Positions 1 through 6,856 of a stretch of 9,832 nt of DNA are shown piece after piece. Both the position numbers and the translations under genes were made by a program. Under the pieces are notes generated by a model that did no database searches, was not told the origin of the DNA, and saw only the letters and a list, made by a program, of their open reading frames with translations. This DNA is from JBDTSW01 sp039930945 (GTDB taxonomy: Bacteria; Actinomycetota; Thermoleophilia; Solirubrobacterales; 70-9). The DNA is taken from the NCBI GenBank assembly GCA_039930945.1, contig JBDTSW010000082.1, positions 1 to 9,832 of the forward strand. Direction: 5' to 3'. How positions within the stretch are numbered: the first letter of the stretch is position 1; every line of letters starts with the position of its first letter.

Positions 1-947
1 TGCTGCTGGAGGAAGGTGTCGAAGGCGGTGAAGCCGCGGAGGACGTTCTTCGAGAGGTCGGCCCTGTCCACCCGCAGGATCAGGTGGTCGCGACGGCGCG
101 CGAGCAGCTGCTCCTCGTAGGCGCGGACATCGTCGGAGGCCGCCACCCGTTCGAGGCGTTCGGCGTCGATCGCCAGCGGGTAGGCACGGACCCAGGTCTC
201 ACGGCCGGAGTGGACCACGGCGCCGCGCTCGAGGTCAACCTCGAGCTCCATCAGCTCGCTGCAGCAGTGGAGGAAGTTGCGACAGTAGGCGGCCGTGTGA
301 AAGCCGATGATGTCGTTGGCCAGCATCCCCCAGAAGAGCTCCTCCCGCATGCGGCCGGGGAGGATCCGCCAGCTGTCGGGCTGGGTCCAGGGGATGTGGA
401 CGAAGTGGTGAAGGAAGGCGTCCGGCCGAGCCCCCCTGATCCTCGCCGGGCAGGTATAGAGGTGGTAGTCGTGGAGCATGATCACCGGCTGCGGGCGGCC
501 GTCGACGGCAGCCAGCACCGCGTCGGCGATGTCCTCGTTGACGACCCGATAGCCGAGATCCCAGGCGTCGGCCTCCTGCTGGCGGATGTCGGGGGCGTTG
601 GAGAGGTCCCAAAGGTAGTGTTGGATGAACCATAGGATCGGGTTCGCGATCACGTTGTAGAAGCGGTCGTAGGCCTCGGCCTCGGACTCGACCAACAACA
701 CCTCGTAGGTGACGCCCTCGAGCTCCACGGTGGTCGGCCGCCCGTCGGCCTCCCGGGTCACCACCAGGTCTTCGTCGGTCATCGCCGAAGCGATCCACAA
801 CGCCTGGCGATGCGAGACCAGGCCCTGGAGAGCGGTGACCAGGCCGCCGCCACCGCGGCGCACAATCCGCTTGCCCGACTCGTCCAACTCGAACTGCGCC
901 GGACCCCGGTTGGAGACGATCGTCAGCGGCTGCTGCTCTCCCACCAT
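1..947 (-). CDS. GT20 trehalose-6-phosphate synthase-like glycosyltransferase (3' end cut by window edge)
   Basis: GT20 enzymes transfer glucose from a nucleotide sugar to glucose-6-phosphate, giving trehalose-6-phosphate in the cytoplasm. 315 residues are visible from an ATG at 947; the C-terminal part is missing, as the family is usually about 450-500 residues. Motifs seen: IVSNRGP at 10-16, the glycine loop RGGGGLVTAL at 31-40, MLHDYHLY at 157-164, FVHIPW at 182-187, and RADLSK at 295-300, where Arg295 and Lys300 keep the spacing of the phosphate-binding Arg/Lys pair of E. coli OtsA (RLDYSK). The N-terminal loop and the SKNVLRGF continuation are in the actinobacterial rather than the enterobacterial style. 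No clear Shine-Dalgarno was seen; the frame stays open upstream, but ATG places the first beta strand correctly. It lies 40 bp after the TreT-like gene and is probably cotranscribed. The acceptor could differ (GT20 includes validoxylamine-phosphate and glucosylglycerol-phosphate synthases), so otsA is not assigned. Confidence 0.88.
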   Translation of the reverse strand, partial: MVGEQQPLTIVSNRGPAQFELDESGKRIVRRGGGGLVTALQGLVSHRQALWIASAMTDEDLVVTREADGRPTTVELEGVTYEVLLVESEAEAYDRFYNVIANPILWFIQHYLWDLSNAPDIRQQEADAWDLGYRVVNEDIADAVLAAVDGRPQPVIMLHDYHLYTCPARIRGARPDAFLHHFVHIPWTQPDSWRILPGRMREELFWGMLANDIIGFHTAAYCRNFLHCCSELMELEVDLERGAVVHSGRETWVRAYPLAIDAERLERVAASDDVRAYEEQLLARRRDHLILRVDRADLSKNVLRGFTAFDTFLQQ

Positions 948-987
948 CGACTGCAGACTAGAAGACGGGTTCGGCAGGGGCGGCTGG

Positions 988-2223
988 TCAGCCGTCAAGG
1001 CCGCCGAAGATCCGCAGCCAATCGCGCAGCAGGCGCGGGGTGAGGAAGTGCTCGCGGGCGCGCTCCTTGCCCTCCTTGCCGAGCCTCTTCGCCAGCTCCG
1101 GGTCGCGAAGCACCTCGATCGTCCGTTGCGCCGCCTCCTCCGGTGAGGAGACGAGGTAGCCGGTGACGCCGTCGGAGATCTGCAGCGGGATCCCGCCGGC
1201 GTTGCCGGCGATCACCGGCCGGCCCTTCCACAGGGCCTCGGTCACGGTCAGGCCGAATCCTTCGCGGATCGACTTCTGCATGCAGACGTCGGCCTGCGAC
1301 TGGAAGGCGTTGATCTCGATCGCGCCGACGTTGTTGAGGTTGTTGAGGATCTTGATGTCGGGGTCGCCGTCGGCATGGCGATAGGTGCTGTGAAAGAAGT
1401 CCCAGCCCTCCGGGTCGTCGGTCGCCATCGAGCCGACCAGGGCCAGCTGCACCTCGGGGATCTCCTCCTTGACCAGGCGATAGGCGTCGATCACGCCGAC
1501 CGGGTCCTTCCACGGGTCGAACCGCGAGACCTGGCAGATCAACGGGCGCTCGATGTCGATCCCGAACTGATCGCAGACGAACCCGGCATCGTCGGGCGCG
1601 AGCGCCATGTTCTTCGGCGACAGCGGGTCGATCGCGGGGGGCACGAGGTTGGCCCGCGGGCCGTTCATCTCCTCCGGCACGTACCGCTGCATGTGCCAGA
1701 CGCTCGCGTCGTAGTCCCGGATCAGGGGGAGCAGGCGATTGATCGTCGAGGGGTTCGGGGTAGAGAGGTCGATGTGGCAGCGCCAGATCCAGTGCTTGGC
1801 GCGCTCGAGCGCGTTCGCTCGCAGGCCGGCGGGCTGGGGGTCGTGGACGACGATCACGTCCCAGTCGCCGTCAAGGCTCTGCGCGTTCATCAGGCTGTAG
1901 GCCTCGAACACCTCCCACTGCTCGTCCGAGATCGACTGCTCGTCGCCCTGGAGCGAGTTGTGCATCAGCTTGGTGACGTTGAAGAACTCCTCGCGCCCGA
2001 GGATCACCTGCCAGTGGACGTCGAGCCCGACGTCGGCCATCAGCGGAACCAGCGCGTAGAGGATCTCCGAGACCCCGCCGCCGAAGGCCGTGGCGCTGAC
2101 GTGCAGGATGCGCTTGCCCGCCAGGGGCTCCGCCAGCTCGCGGATCTCGTCGACGAGGCCCCGGCCGCAGATGTGTGTGTAGTCGGCCAGCGAGCGCTGG
2201 GCAAGGGCGACTTCCTGAAGCAC
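988..2223 (-). CDS. treT: Trehalose glycosyltransferring synthase TreT (GT4)
   Basis: TreT makes trehalose in one step (reversibly) from a nucleotide-diphosphate glucose and free glucose in the cytoplasm. The 411-residue product has the family length (about 415 in Pyrococcus). Motifs seen: the N-terminal acceptor loop SATAFGGGVSEIL at 43-55, EEFFNVTK at 78-85, VVHDPQPAG at 125-133, WRCHIDLS at 147-154, the donor-phosphate pair Arg234/Lys239 in SRFDPWKDP, and the GT4 E-x7-E motif Glu321/Glu329 in EGFGLTVTEALWKG. The start is GTG at 2223. The frame is open back to the stop of the preceding gene, with no other ATG, GTG or TTG, and this start aligns with known TreT N-termini. There is no evident Shine-Dalgarno; the upstream gap is 54 bp. 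The alternative, another GT4 disaccharide synthase, is less likely because the N-terminal TreT signature is clear. Confidence 0.85.
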   Translation of the reverse strand: MLQEVALAQRSLADYTHICGRGLVDEIRELAEPLAGKRILHVSATAFGGGVSEILYALVPLMADVGLDVHWQVILGREEFFNVTKLMHNSLQGDEQSISDEQWEVFEAYSLMNAQSLDGDWDVIVVHDPQPAGLRANALERAKHWIWRCHIDLSTPNPSTINRLLPLIRDYDASVWHMQRYVPEEMNGPRANLVPPAIDPLSPKNMALAPDDAGFVCDQFGIDIERPLICQVSRFDPWKDPVGVIDAYRLVKEEIPEVQLALVGSMATDDPEGWDFFHSTYRHADGDPDIKILNNLNNVGAIEINAFQSQADVCMQKSIREGFGLTVTEALWKGRPVIAGNAGGIPLQISDGVTGYLVSSPEEAAQRTIEVLRDPELAKRLGKEGKERAREHFLTPRLLRDWLRIFGGLDG

Positions 2224-2277
2224 GCGCGGCAGGCTACAGAGCGAGAGCGCCTGCGGCGGGCGCCTGGGACCGTGTGG

Positions 2278-3213
2278 CTAAGACGACGCTGCGAGCAGTC
2301 GGCCGATGCCACGGTCGACAAGCTCGAGTATCTGCGAGTGCAAGCCCCGGTTGGCCGAGGCTACACACGACATCTGGAAGGAGTGGCCCGAGCCCAAGAG
2401 CGGTCGCTGGTCGAGCGAGCGCCCGCTGGCGTCGGTGACGACCGCCCCGGCCTCCTGGAGGCAGAGCACCGCCGCGGCGAGGTCATAGGGCGAGTTGTTG
2501 AGCACCGCGCCGGCGCCTACCCGCTCGAACTCCTCGCGCATCCCAGGCACCTCGTCGACCAGCCGCGGCCCCGGCTCGACGTAGGCGTCGAGCTGCCCGG
2601 TGGCGATCCGGGTGATGTCGTAGGTCGCCGAGCCGAGGTCGAAGGTCCCGCCTCCGACCGAGGAGCCGTCGATCAGGTCCCCGAGGACCTCGGCGATCGC
2701 TCGCGCGGGGCGGCCACGCAGGCCGTAGGTCCAAAACAGGCGGCGCAGGTCCTGGTTGGCGGAGAGCCTGGCGGCCGGCTCGAGGCCCTTGCCGCGCTCG
2801 GCCACGAAGGCCTGCCCCGACTTGATCTCGATGATGCAGCCCGCGACCACGTCGCCCATCGTCGGCTCGGCGTCGAGCGGTGCCGCTGCCACCGAGACGC
2901 ACGCCGCCTCGAAGCCCGCCATCGCCGGCCGGGTGCCGTCGATCGGGTCCACGATCAGCACCAGCGCCGCCTCCCGAGAGGGCTGGACGAGGCCGCGGTC
3001 CTCGGAGTAGAAGGCGACGTCGGGAGCGCGCTCGGCGAGGAACTCCTCCATGAACGCCTCCGCCTGCTCGTCGATTGCGAAGGTGACGTCGCCGCCCTCG
3101 CCCTCGCCGGCGTGGGCGCGCCCGGCGTGGCTTCCAAGCTCCGGCAGCACCCGCTCGCGCAGGGCGAGCGCCAGCTCCTGGGAGAGGGCACGCGGCGAGG
3201 GCGACGCGCGCAT
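2278..3213 (-). CDS. Inositol monophosphatase-family sugar phosphatase
   Basis: This is a Mg2+-dependent phosphatase of the IMPase/FBPase superfamily, 311 residues, cytoplasmic, substrate unknown. Visible metal-site motifs: GDVTFAIDEQAE at 41-52, YSED at 69-72 (Glu71 is the first ligand; the usual motif is SEE), VDPIDGT at 88-94 (Asp89 and Asp92), and the C-terminal motif SPYDLAAA at 241-248, where Asp244 is the ligand and Tyr243 replaces the usual Trp. All ligands are therefore present. The ATG start at 3213 is 5 bp after the HtrA stop, implying translational coupling; no good Shine-Dalgarno is seen. It sits upstream of two trehalose-type glycosyltransferases, and no HAD-type OtsB is present in the window, so dephosphorylation of a disaccharide phosphate is possible. 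Myo-inositol-1-phosphate, fructose-1,6-bisphosphate or another polyol phosphate are equally open. Confidence 0.82.
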   Translation of the reverse strand: MRASPSPRALSQELALALRERVLPELGSHAGRAHAGEGEGGDVTFAIDEQAEAFMEEFLAERAPDVAFYSEDRGLVQPSREAALVLIVDPIDGTRPAMAGFEAACVSVAAAPLDAEPTMGDVVAGCIIEIKSGQAFVAERGKGLEPAARLSANQDLRRLFWTYGLRGRPARAIAEVLGDLIDGSSVGGGTFDLGSATYDITRIATGQLDAYVEPGPRLVDEVPGMREEFERVGAGAVLNNSPYDLAAAVLCLQEAGAVVTDASGRSLDQRPLLGSGHSFQMSCVASANRGLHSQILELVDRGIGRLLAASS

Positions 3214-3218
3214 CCCGG

Positions 3219-4388
3219 CTAGGCGTCGGCGCGGGCGCCGAGGGTCACGTCGATCTCGTCGCGCTCGCCATCACGGATGATCTCCAGCGTCACCTCGGTC
3301 CCCGGGTCGAGCCGGGAGATCAGCCGCGGCAGATCACTCTCGCTGGTCAGCTCTTCGCCGTCGACCGCGACGATCACGTCGCCGCCGGCGTCGATCTCCT
3401 GGCCCTGGAAGCGGATCTTCTGGTCCGAGGCCTGCAGCCCCGCCTCGTCGGCCGGACCGCCCTGCGTGAGCTCGGCGATCAGCGCACCGGAATCAGAGTC
3501 GATGCCGAGGCGATCCGCGAGCTGGGGGTAAAGCGACTGCGTCGTCACCCCGATGAAGGCGTAGTCGACCTGGCCGTCATCGCGGAGCTGCTCCAGCGAG
3601 CGCTGGGCGAGGTCGATGGGGACCGCGTAGCCGACTCCCTCGTTACCGCCGGAGGTCGTGTTGATCTGCTGATTGAGGCCGATCACCTGGCCGTCGGCGT
3701 CGAGCAGCGGCCCGCCGGAATTGCCGGGGTTGATCGAGGCGTCGGTCTGGATCGCGCCGTCGATCTGGAACTCGGTCAGCGACTGGATCGAGCGGTCGGT
3801 CGCCGAGACGACCCCCGTCGAAAGCGACTGCTGCTCCCCGAACGGGCTGCCGATCGCGGCGACGGGAGAGCCGACGGCGATGTCGTCGAGCGAGCCCAGC
3901 TCGAGCGGCTCGATCTCGAGGCCCTTGGGATCGACTTTGACCAGCGCGATGTCGGCGTAGGGGTCGAAGCCGACGATCTCGGCCGGCACCTGGTTGTGGT
4001 CGGCGAACTGGACGTAGAGCTCCTTCGCCTCGTTGATCTCGCTGGCGCCGCTCGCCTCGGCGTCGGTGACCACGTGGGCGTTGGTGAGGATCTCGCCGTC
4101 GGCGGAGATGACGAAGCCCGAGCCCTGGCCCGAGCCGCCGCCGCCGAAGGGGGCGCGGCTATCCGAGCCGCCGCCGAAGATCGAGGTGATCGTGACCACG
4201 CCCGGGGCGGCCCGCTCGTAGATGGCGCCGGGGTCGAACGAACCGTCCCTGGGCTCGATCACGACCCGTTCGGCGGGAGTGGTGGAGTCGGCGACGGAAT
4301 CGCCAGGCTGATCCGAGTCCGAGCACCCCGCGAGTGTGAGCGCGGCGGCCGCGGCGGCCACCGCCAGGACCGAGGTGCAGCGGCTCAC
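3219..4388 (-). CDS. HtrA/DegP-type serine protease, lipoprotein with one PDZ domain (PepD-like)
   Basis: This is a trypsin-like S1C protease or chaperone acting on damaged envelope proteins outside the membrane, 389 residues. Seen: a short alanine-rich signal segment ending in a lipobox LAGC with Cys22 as the lipidation site; a Ser/Asp/Pro-rich linker; a protease domain from about 55 with the catalytic triad His105 (TNAHVV), Asp146 (ADIALV) and Ser224 (GNSGGP); and one PDZ domain at about 276-385. A glycine-rich stretch (about 72-91) precedes the catalytic His strand. The start is GTG at 4388, overlapping the kinase stop (GTGA), with an AAGAGG-type ribosome binding site 7 bp upstream. Adjacency to a regulator/kinase pair mirrors mprAB-pepD of mycobacteria, where PepD is part of the envelope-stress regulon; the same role here is inferred. 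Confidence 0.9.
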   Translation of the reverse strand: MSRCTSVLAVAAAAAALTLAGCSDSDQPGDSVADSTTPAERVVIEPRDGSFDPGAIYERAAPGVVTITSIFGGGSDSRAPFGGGGSGQGSGFVISADGEILTNAHVVTDAEASGASEINEAKELYVQFADHNQVPAEIVGFDPYADIALVKVDPKGLEIEPLELGSLDDIAVGSPVAAIGSPFGEQQSLSTGVVSATDRSIQSLTEFQIDGAIQTDASINPGNSGGPLLDADGQVIGLNQQINTTSGGNEGVGYAVPIDLAQRSLEQLRDDGQVDYAFIGVTTQSLYPQLADRLGIDSDSGALIAELTQGGPADEAGLQASDQKIRFQGQEIDAGGDVIVAVDGEELTSESDLPRLISRLDPGTEVTLEIIRDGERDEIDVTLGARADA

Positions 4389-5791
4389 GCGGGCGCCTCT
4401 TGGGCGGCGGCCAGGTGGATGGTGAACTCGGTTCGCCCCCGGCGCGAGAGGACGTCGAGCCGACCGCCCATGCGAACGACCAGCTCCCGCGCGATCGCCA
4501 GGCCGAGGCCCGAGCCGCCGAGCTCGTCGCCGGTGTAGAACCGCTCGAAGACGCGGTCGCGGTCATGCGCGTCGATGCCCGGTCCGTTGTCGCGGACCGA
4601 CACGGACGCCGCCTCGCTGGCCTGTGTCGCTCTGAGTGTGATCGAGGTTCCCTTCGGGGTGTGCGTGAGGGCGTTGTCAATCAGGATACGGAGGATCTGT
4701 GCGAGGCGATCAGGGTCCGCCATCGCCACCGCCTCGGTCGCCCGGTCCACCATCAGCGCGGATTCGTGCTGCTCGGCGGCGGGCCGGAACTCGGAGGCGA
4801 CCCGCTCGGCCAGGCGCCCGAGGTGGACCCGATCGGTCCGCAGCGCGATCGCGTCGGAGTCGAGCTTGGAGAGGTCGAGCAGGTCGGCGGTCAGCTTGGT
4901 CAGGCGGTCGATCTGGCCACGCATGGTGCGTACGAACTCGGCCCGGGCCTCGGGGTCCGGGTCCTCGTTCTCGAGCAGCTCGACGAATCCGGCGAGCGAA
5001 AAGATCGGCGTGCGCAGCTCGTGCGAGGCGTTGGCGATGAACTCCTTGCGGGCACTGTCGAGGCGTGCCAGGCGCTTCTGCATCTCGTTGAACGAACGGG
5101 CGAGCTGGCCGACCTCGTCGGTCGAGTCGACGGGTATCTGGGTGCGGAAGTTGCCCTCGGCGACCGACTCGGCCGCGGCCTCCAGCCGGCGCAGTCGCCG
5201 CGAGTGGGCCCCCGACGCGAACCAGCCCGCGGCGAGGGCCATCGCGATTGCGATCGCGCCGGCGATCAGGATCTGACGACGGACCACCGCGACGTTCTCC
5301 TCGACGTCGGTGAGGTCGACGGAGAGCACGGTCACCCAGCTCACCTCCCCGTCGGAGAAACCCGGGATCGCGGTCTCGCCGATCCGCCGGCCGTCGACGC
5401 GCTCGACCGCGCTCGTCACCTGCCCGCTTGCGGCCGCGGTGGCCGCCCCGGGGTAGGACGGGACGAGCGCGGTGCGCTCGAATTCGGAGTCGCCGACGAC
5501 GAACTCCGGCTGCGGCCCGGCGGTTCCGGGCCCCACGCCGAGGACGGTGACGCGGGCGTCAGCCTGCTGGCCCACCGAACGGATCAGCCGCCGCAGTTCG
5601 GTCTGCGACGGCGAGCGGCGCATCGCCGCGTCGATCCGGCGAACGCCGCCACCCTCGGTCTGCTCGAGGCGGCGCAGCTTCTCAGCGGTCAGGCTCGAGT
5701 CGAGCTGAGGGACGACGTACAGGTAGACGAAGGCCACCGCCGCCGTCGTGATCACAAAGAAGAGCAGCAGCAGCCGATTTCTGACACTCAC
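4385..5791 (-). CDS. Sensor histidine kinase (HAMP-HisKA-HATPase), MprB-like
   Basis: Membrane histidine kinase of 468 residues. Order: TM1 at about 7-29; an extracytoplasmic sensor domain at about 30-170 with no recognised fold; TM2 at about 172-194; HAMP to about 245; HisKA with SHELRTP at 256-262 (phospho-acceptor His257); and an ATPase domain with N-box Asn373 (IDNALTHTP), G1 DNGPGI at 401-406 and G2 GGSGLGLAIA at 425-434. All catalytic boxes are intact. I chose GTG at 5791, preceded by a strong GGAGGAG six bases upstream. The frame stays open to 6190, but that extension translates repeat DNA and the end of the regulator gene, so a 601-residue call would be wrong. The stop overlaps the protease start by 4 bases. 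The partner is the upstream regulator. The ligand is unknown; the protease next door suggests envelope stress. Confidence 0.92.
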   Translation of the reverse strand: MSVRNRLLLLFFVITTAAVAFVYLYVVPQLDSSLTAEKLRRLEQTEGGGVRRIDAAMRRSPSQTELRRLIRSVGQQADARVTVLGVGPGTAGPQPEFVVGDSEFERTALVPSYPGAATAAASGQVTSAVERVDGRRIGETAIPGFSDGEVSWVTVLSVDLTDVEENVAVVRRQILIAGAIAIAMALAAGWFASGAHSRRLRRLEAAAESVAEGNFRTQIPVDSTDEVGQLARSFNEMQKRLARLDSARKEFIANASHELRTPIFSLAGFVELLENEDPDPEARAEFVRTMRGQIDRLTKLTADLLDLSKLDSDAIALRTDRVHLGRLAERVASEFRPAAEQHESALMVDRATEAVAMADPDRLAQILRILIDNALTHTPKGTSITLRATQASEAASVSVRDNGPGIDAHDRDRVFERFYTGDELGGSGLGLAIARELVVRMGGRLDVLSRRGRTEFTIHLAAAQEAPA

Positions 5792-5804
5792 CGGCGGCTC
5801 CTCC
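5785..5804 (-). promoter_or_regulatory. Ribosome binding site that fixes the kinase start
   Basis: On the minus strand GGAGGAG (plus positions 5798-5804) lies six bases before the GTG at 5791. This is the best Shine-Dalgarno in the minus-strand unit and decides between the 468-residue kinase and the longer open frame. It is embedded in the copy of a 32-bp repeat at 5791-5822, so the translation signal of the kinase is part of the repeat unit. Confidence 0.75.
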
Positions 5805-5822
5805 GCTTCGCGTCCGGGGCCG
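5791..5822. repeat. 32-bp direct repeat, copy 1
   Basis: The sequence starting ccggcggctcctccgc is identical over 32 bp to 5854-5885, 63 bp away. This copy abuts the kinase start codon: its first base pairs with the first G of the GTG. On the minus strand it reads as a purine-rich GACGCGAAGCGGAGGAG block containing the kinase ribosome binding site. Confidence 0.9.
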
Positions 5823-6047
5823 AACCACTCCGCCGGGATGCTCCGCTGCACCTCCGGCGGCTCCTCCGCTTCGCGTCCGGGGCCGCCGGGCTCGGGCCCC
5901 GGCCTGACCCGGCAGGGCTGGCGGCCGCGTCCGAATAACTCCGCCGGGATCCTCCGCTTCGCGTCCGGTCCCGGCGGGCGAGGGCGCGGACCTGACCCGG
6001 CAAGCCACAGCGCCTGCACCGCGACTGCGTCGCTAGCGCCATCGGGC
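5792..6047. repeat. Repeat-filled spacer between regulator and kinase genes
   Basis: 256 bp without a convincing gene. It is built from recurring modules: tcctccgcttcgcgtccgg (19 bp) exact at 5799-5817, 5862-5880 and 5950-5968; actccgccgggat at 5827-5839 and 5938-5950; cctgacccggca at 5903-5914 and 5991-6002. A small hairpin gccggg/cccggc lies at 5885-5903. Several frames on both strands stay open, giving repetitive Arg/Gly/Pro/Glu-rich translations, but composition and repetition argue against coding. It may be a dispersed intergenic repeat family; function unknown. Transcription must cross it if regulator and kinase are cotranscribed. Confidence 0.8.
5854..5885. repeat. 32-bp direct repeat, copy 2
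   Basis: Exact duplicate of 5791-5822. A partial, diverged copy of the inner block lies between the two (gctccgctgcacctccgg, 5840-5857), so the 63-bp period may be a tandem duplication that has partly decayed. The flank ccgccgg at 5883-5889 can pair with ccggcgg at 5854-5860. Confidence 0.9.
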
Positions 6048-6054
6048 TTAGCCC
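6044..6054. repeat. Short palindrome over the regulator stop codon
   Basis: gggct-t-agccc is a perfect 5-bp inverted repeat with a single central base, and it contains the TAA stop of the response regulator. It is too short, and lacks a T run, to call a terminator. Confidence 0.3.
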
Positions 6055-6767
6055 TCGGCGTCTCGGAAGCTGTAGCCGACGCCGCGGACGGTGAACAGGT
6101 ACTCCGGGTTGCGGGGGTCGTGCTCGATCTTCTCGCGCAGGTGGCGGATGTGGACGTCGATCGTGCGCGGGTCGCGGTAGGCGGAGTCACCCCAGACCTG
6201 CTCGAGCAGGTTCTCGCGGGTCATCACCTTGCCCGGAAACATCGCCAGTGCCGCGAGGATCTCGAACTCGACGTAGGTGAGCCGGATCGGCTCCGAGCGC
6301 ACCGTCACCACCCGCCGCTCGAAGTCGATTCGCAGGTCGCCCTGGACGATCGGCTCGTTCGACTCGGTGCGCCCGCTTGGCATCTCGGCCCGTCGCAGCG
6401 CCGCCCGGACGCGGCTGCGGAACTCCCGCACCGAGAACGGCTTGGTGATGTAGTCGTCGGCCCCCATCTCCAGGCCGAGGACCTTGTCGCCTTCGTCGTC
6501 CTTGGCGGTGAGCATGATGATCGGCACCTGGCTGCGCGCCCGCAGCCGCCGGCAGACCTCGATCCCGTTCAGCTTCGGCATCATGATGTCGAGCACGACG
6601 AGGTCGAACTTCTCCTCCTCAAAGAGCTCCAGCGCCTTGCGGCCGTCGGCGGCCGAGACAACCTCGTAGCCATCCTTGCGGAGCGGATAGGCGAGCAGCG
6701 TCTGCACCGCCTGCTCGTCGTCGACCAGCAGGATGCGGGCGTCGGGTGCCTGGTCATCGGCGGCCAT
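6048..6767 (-). CDS. OmpR/PhoB-family response regulator, MprA-like
   Basis: DNA-binding response regulator of 239 residues from the ATG at 6767; a TTG at 6773 would add two. The receiver domain shows the acidic pair Asp16/Asp17 in LLVDDE, phospho-acceptor Asp60 in VLDIMMP, switch Thr87 in MLTAKDD and Lys109 in ITKPFS. A linker (about 128-140) leads to a winged-helix domain with LTYVEFEIL at about 163-171, the recognition-helix region RTIDVHIRHLREKI at about 201-214 and the C-terminal wing VRGVGYSF. It is the partner of the kinase downstream. No Shine-Dalgarno precedes either start. A possible -10 sits so close to the ATG that the message could be leaderless. It heads the minus-strand unit and diverges from the M28-like gene. 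Confidence 0.93.
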   Translation of the reverse strand: MAADDQAPDARILLVDDEQAVQTLLAYPLRKDGYEVVSAADGRKALELFEEEKFDLVVLDIMMPKLNGIEVCRRLRARSQVPIIMLTAKDDEGDKVLGLEMGADDYITKPFSVREFRSRVRAALRRAEMPSGRTESNEPIVQGDLRIDFERRVVTVRSEPIRLTYVEFEILAALAMFPGKVMTRENLLEQVWGDSAYRDPRTIDVHIRHLREKIEHDPRNPEYLFTVRGVGYSFRDAEG

Positions 6768-6773
6768 CGTCAA

Positions 6774-6804
6774 AGCGTAGTGGCGGGGGTGAATCCCGCT
6801 GCAA
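6774..6804 (-). promoter_or_regulatory. Possible promoter of the minus-strand unit (leaderless type)
   Basis: On the minus strand TTGCAG (plus 6799-6804) and TACGCT (plus 6774-6779) resemble -35 and -10 elements with a 19-bp spacer. The -10 ends six bases before the ATG at 6767, so transcription could start at or near the A of the start codon. A small inverted repeat gcggg/cccgc (6783-6787 with 6795-6799) lies in the spacer and could be an operator. The match is weak, particularly the spacer length. Confidence 0.28.
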
Positions 6805-6856
6805 GGAAATGTGGCGCTCCGGTTGGCTACTGTCGCCCGCCACGCTCCACCCGAAG

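Noticed and set aside
84..635. A 183-codon plus-strand open frame at the left edge
   Set aside because: Antisense to the GT20 gene, which shows conserved motifs along the same stretch on the minus strand.
1375..3222. A 615-codon plus-strand open frame
   Set aside because: It lies antisense to the TreT and IMPase-family genes, whose motifs are unmistakable. Its translation is rich in Arg/Gly/Val/Asp/His without any domain, as expected from the complement of GC-rich coding DNA.
4400..5938. A 512-codon plus-strand open frame
   Set aside because: Antisense shadow of the sensor kinase gene and the repeat spacer; no motif, no RBS, biased composition.
5791..5968. Repeat region as a CRISPR array
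   Set aside because: Spacing of the copies is irregular (63 and 88 bp), the copies differ in length, the intervening sequence is itself repeated, and there are no cas genes nearby.
6746..6856. N-terminal extension of the M28-like protein from upstream ATGs
   Set aside because: The extension is basic and overlaps the regulator start; the ATG at 6857 directly precedes the membrane anchor. The ATG at 6809 has a purine-rich stretch before it, but only one or two bases away.
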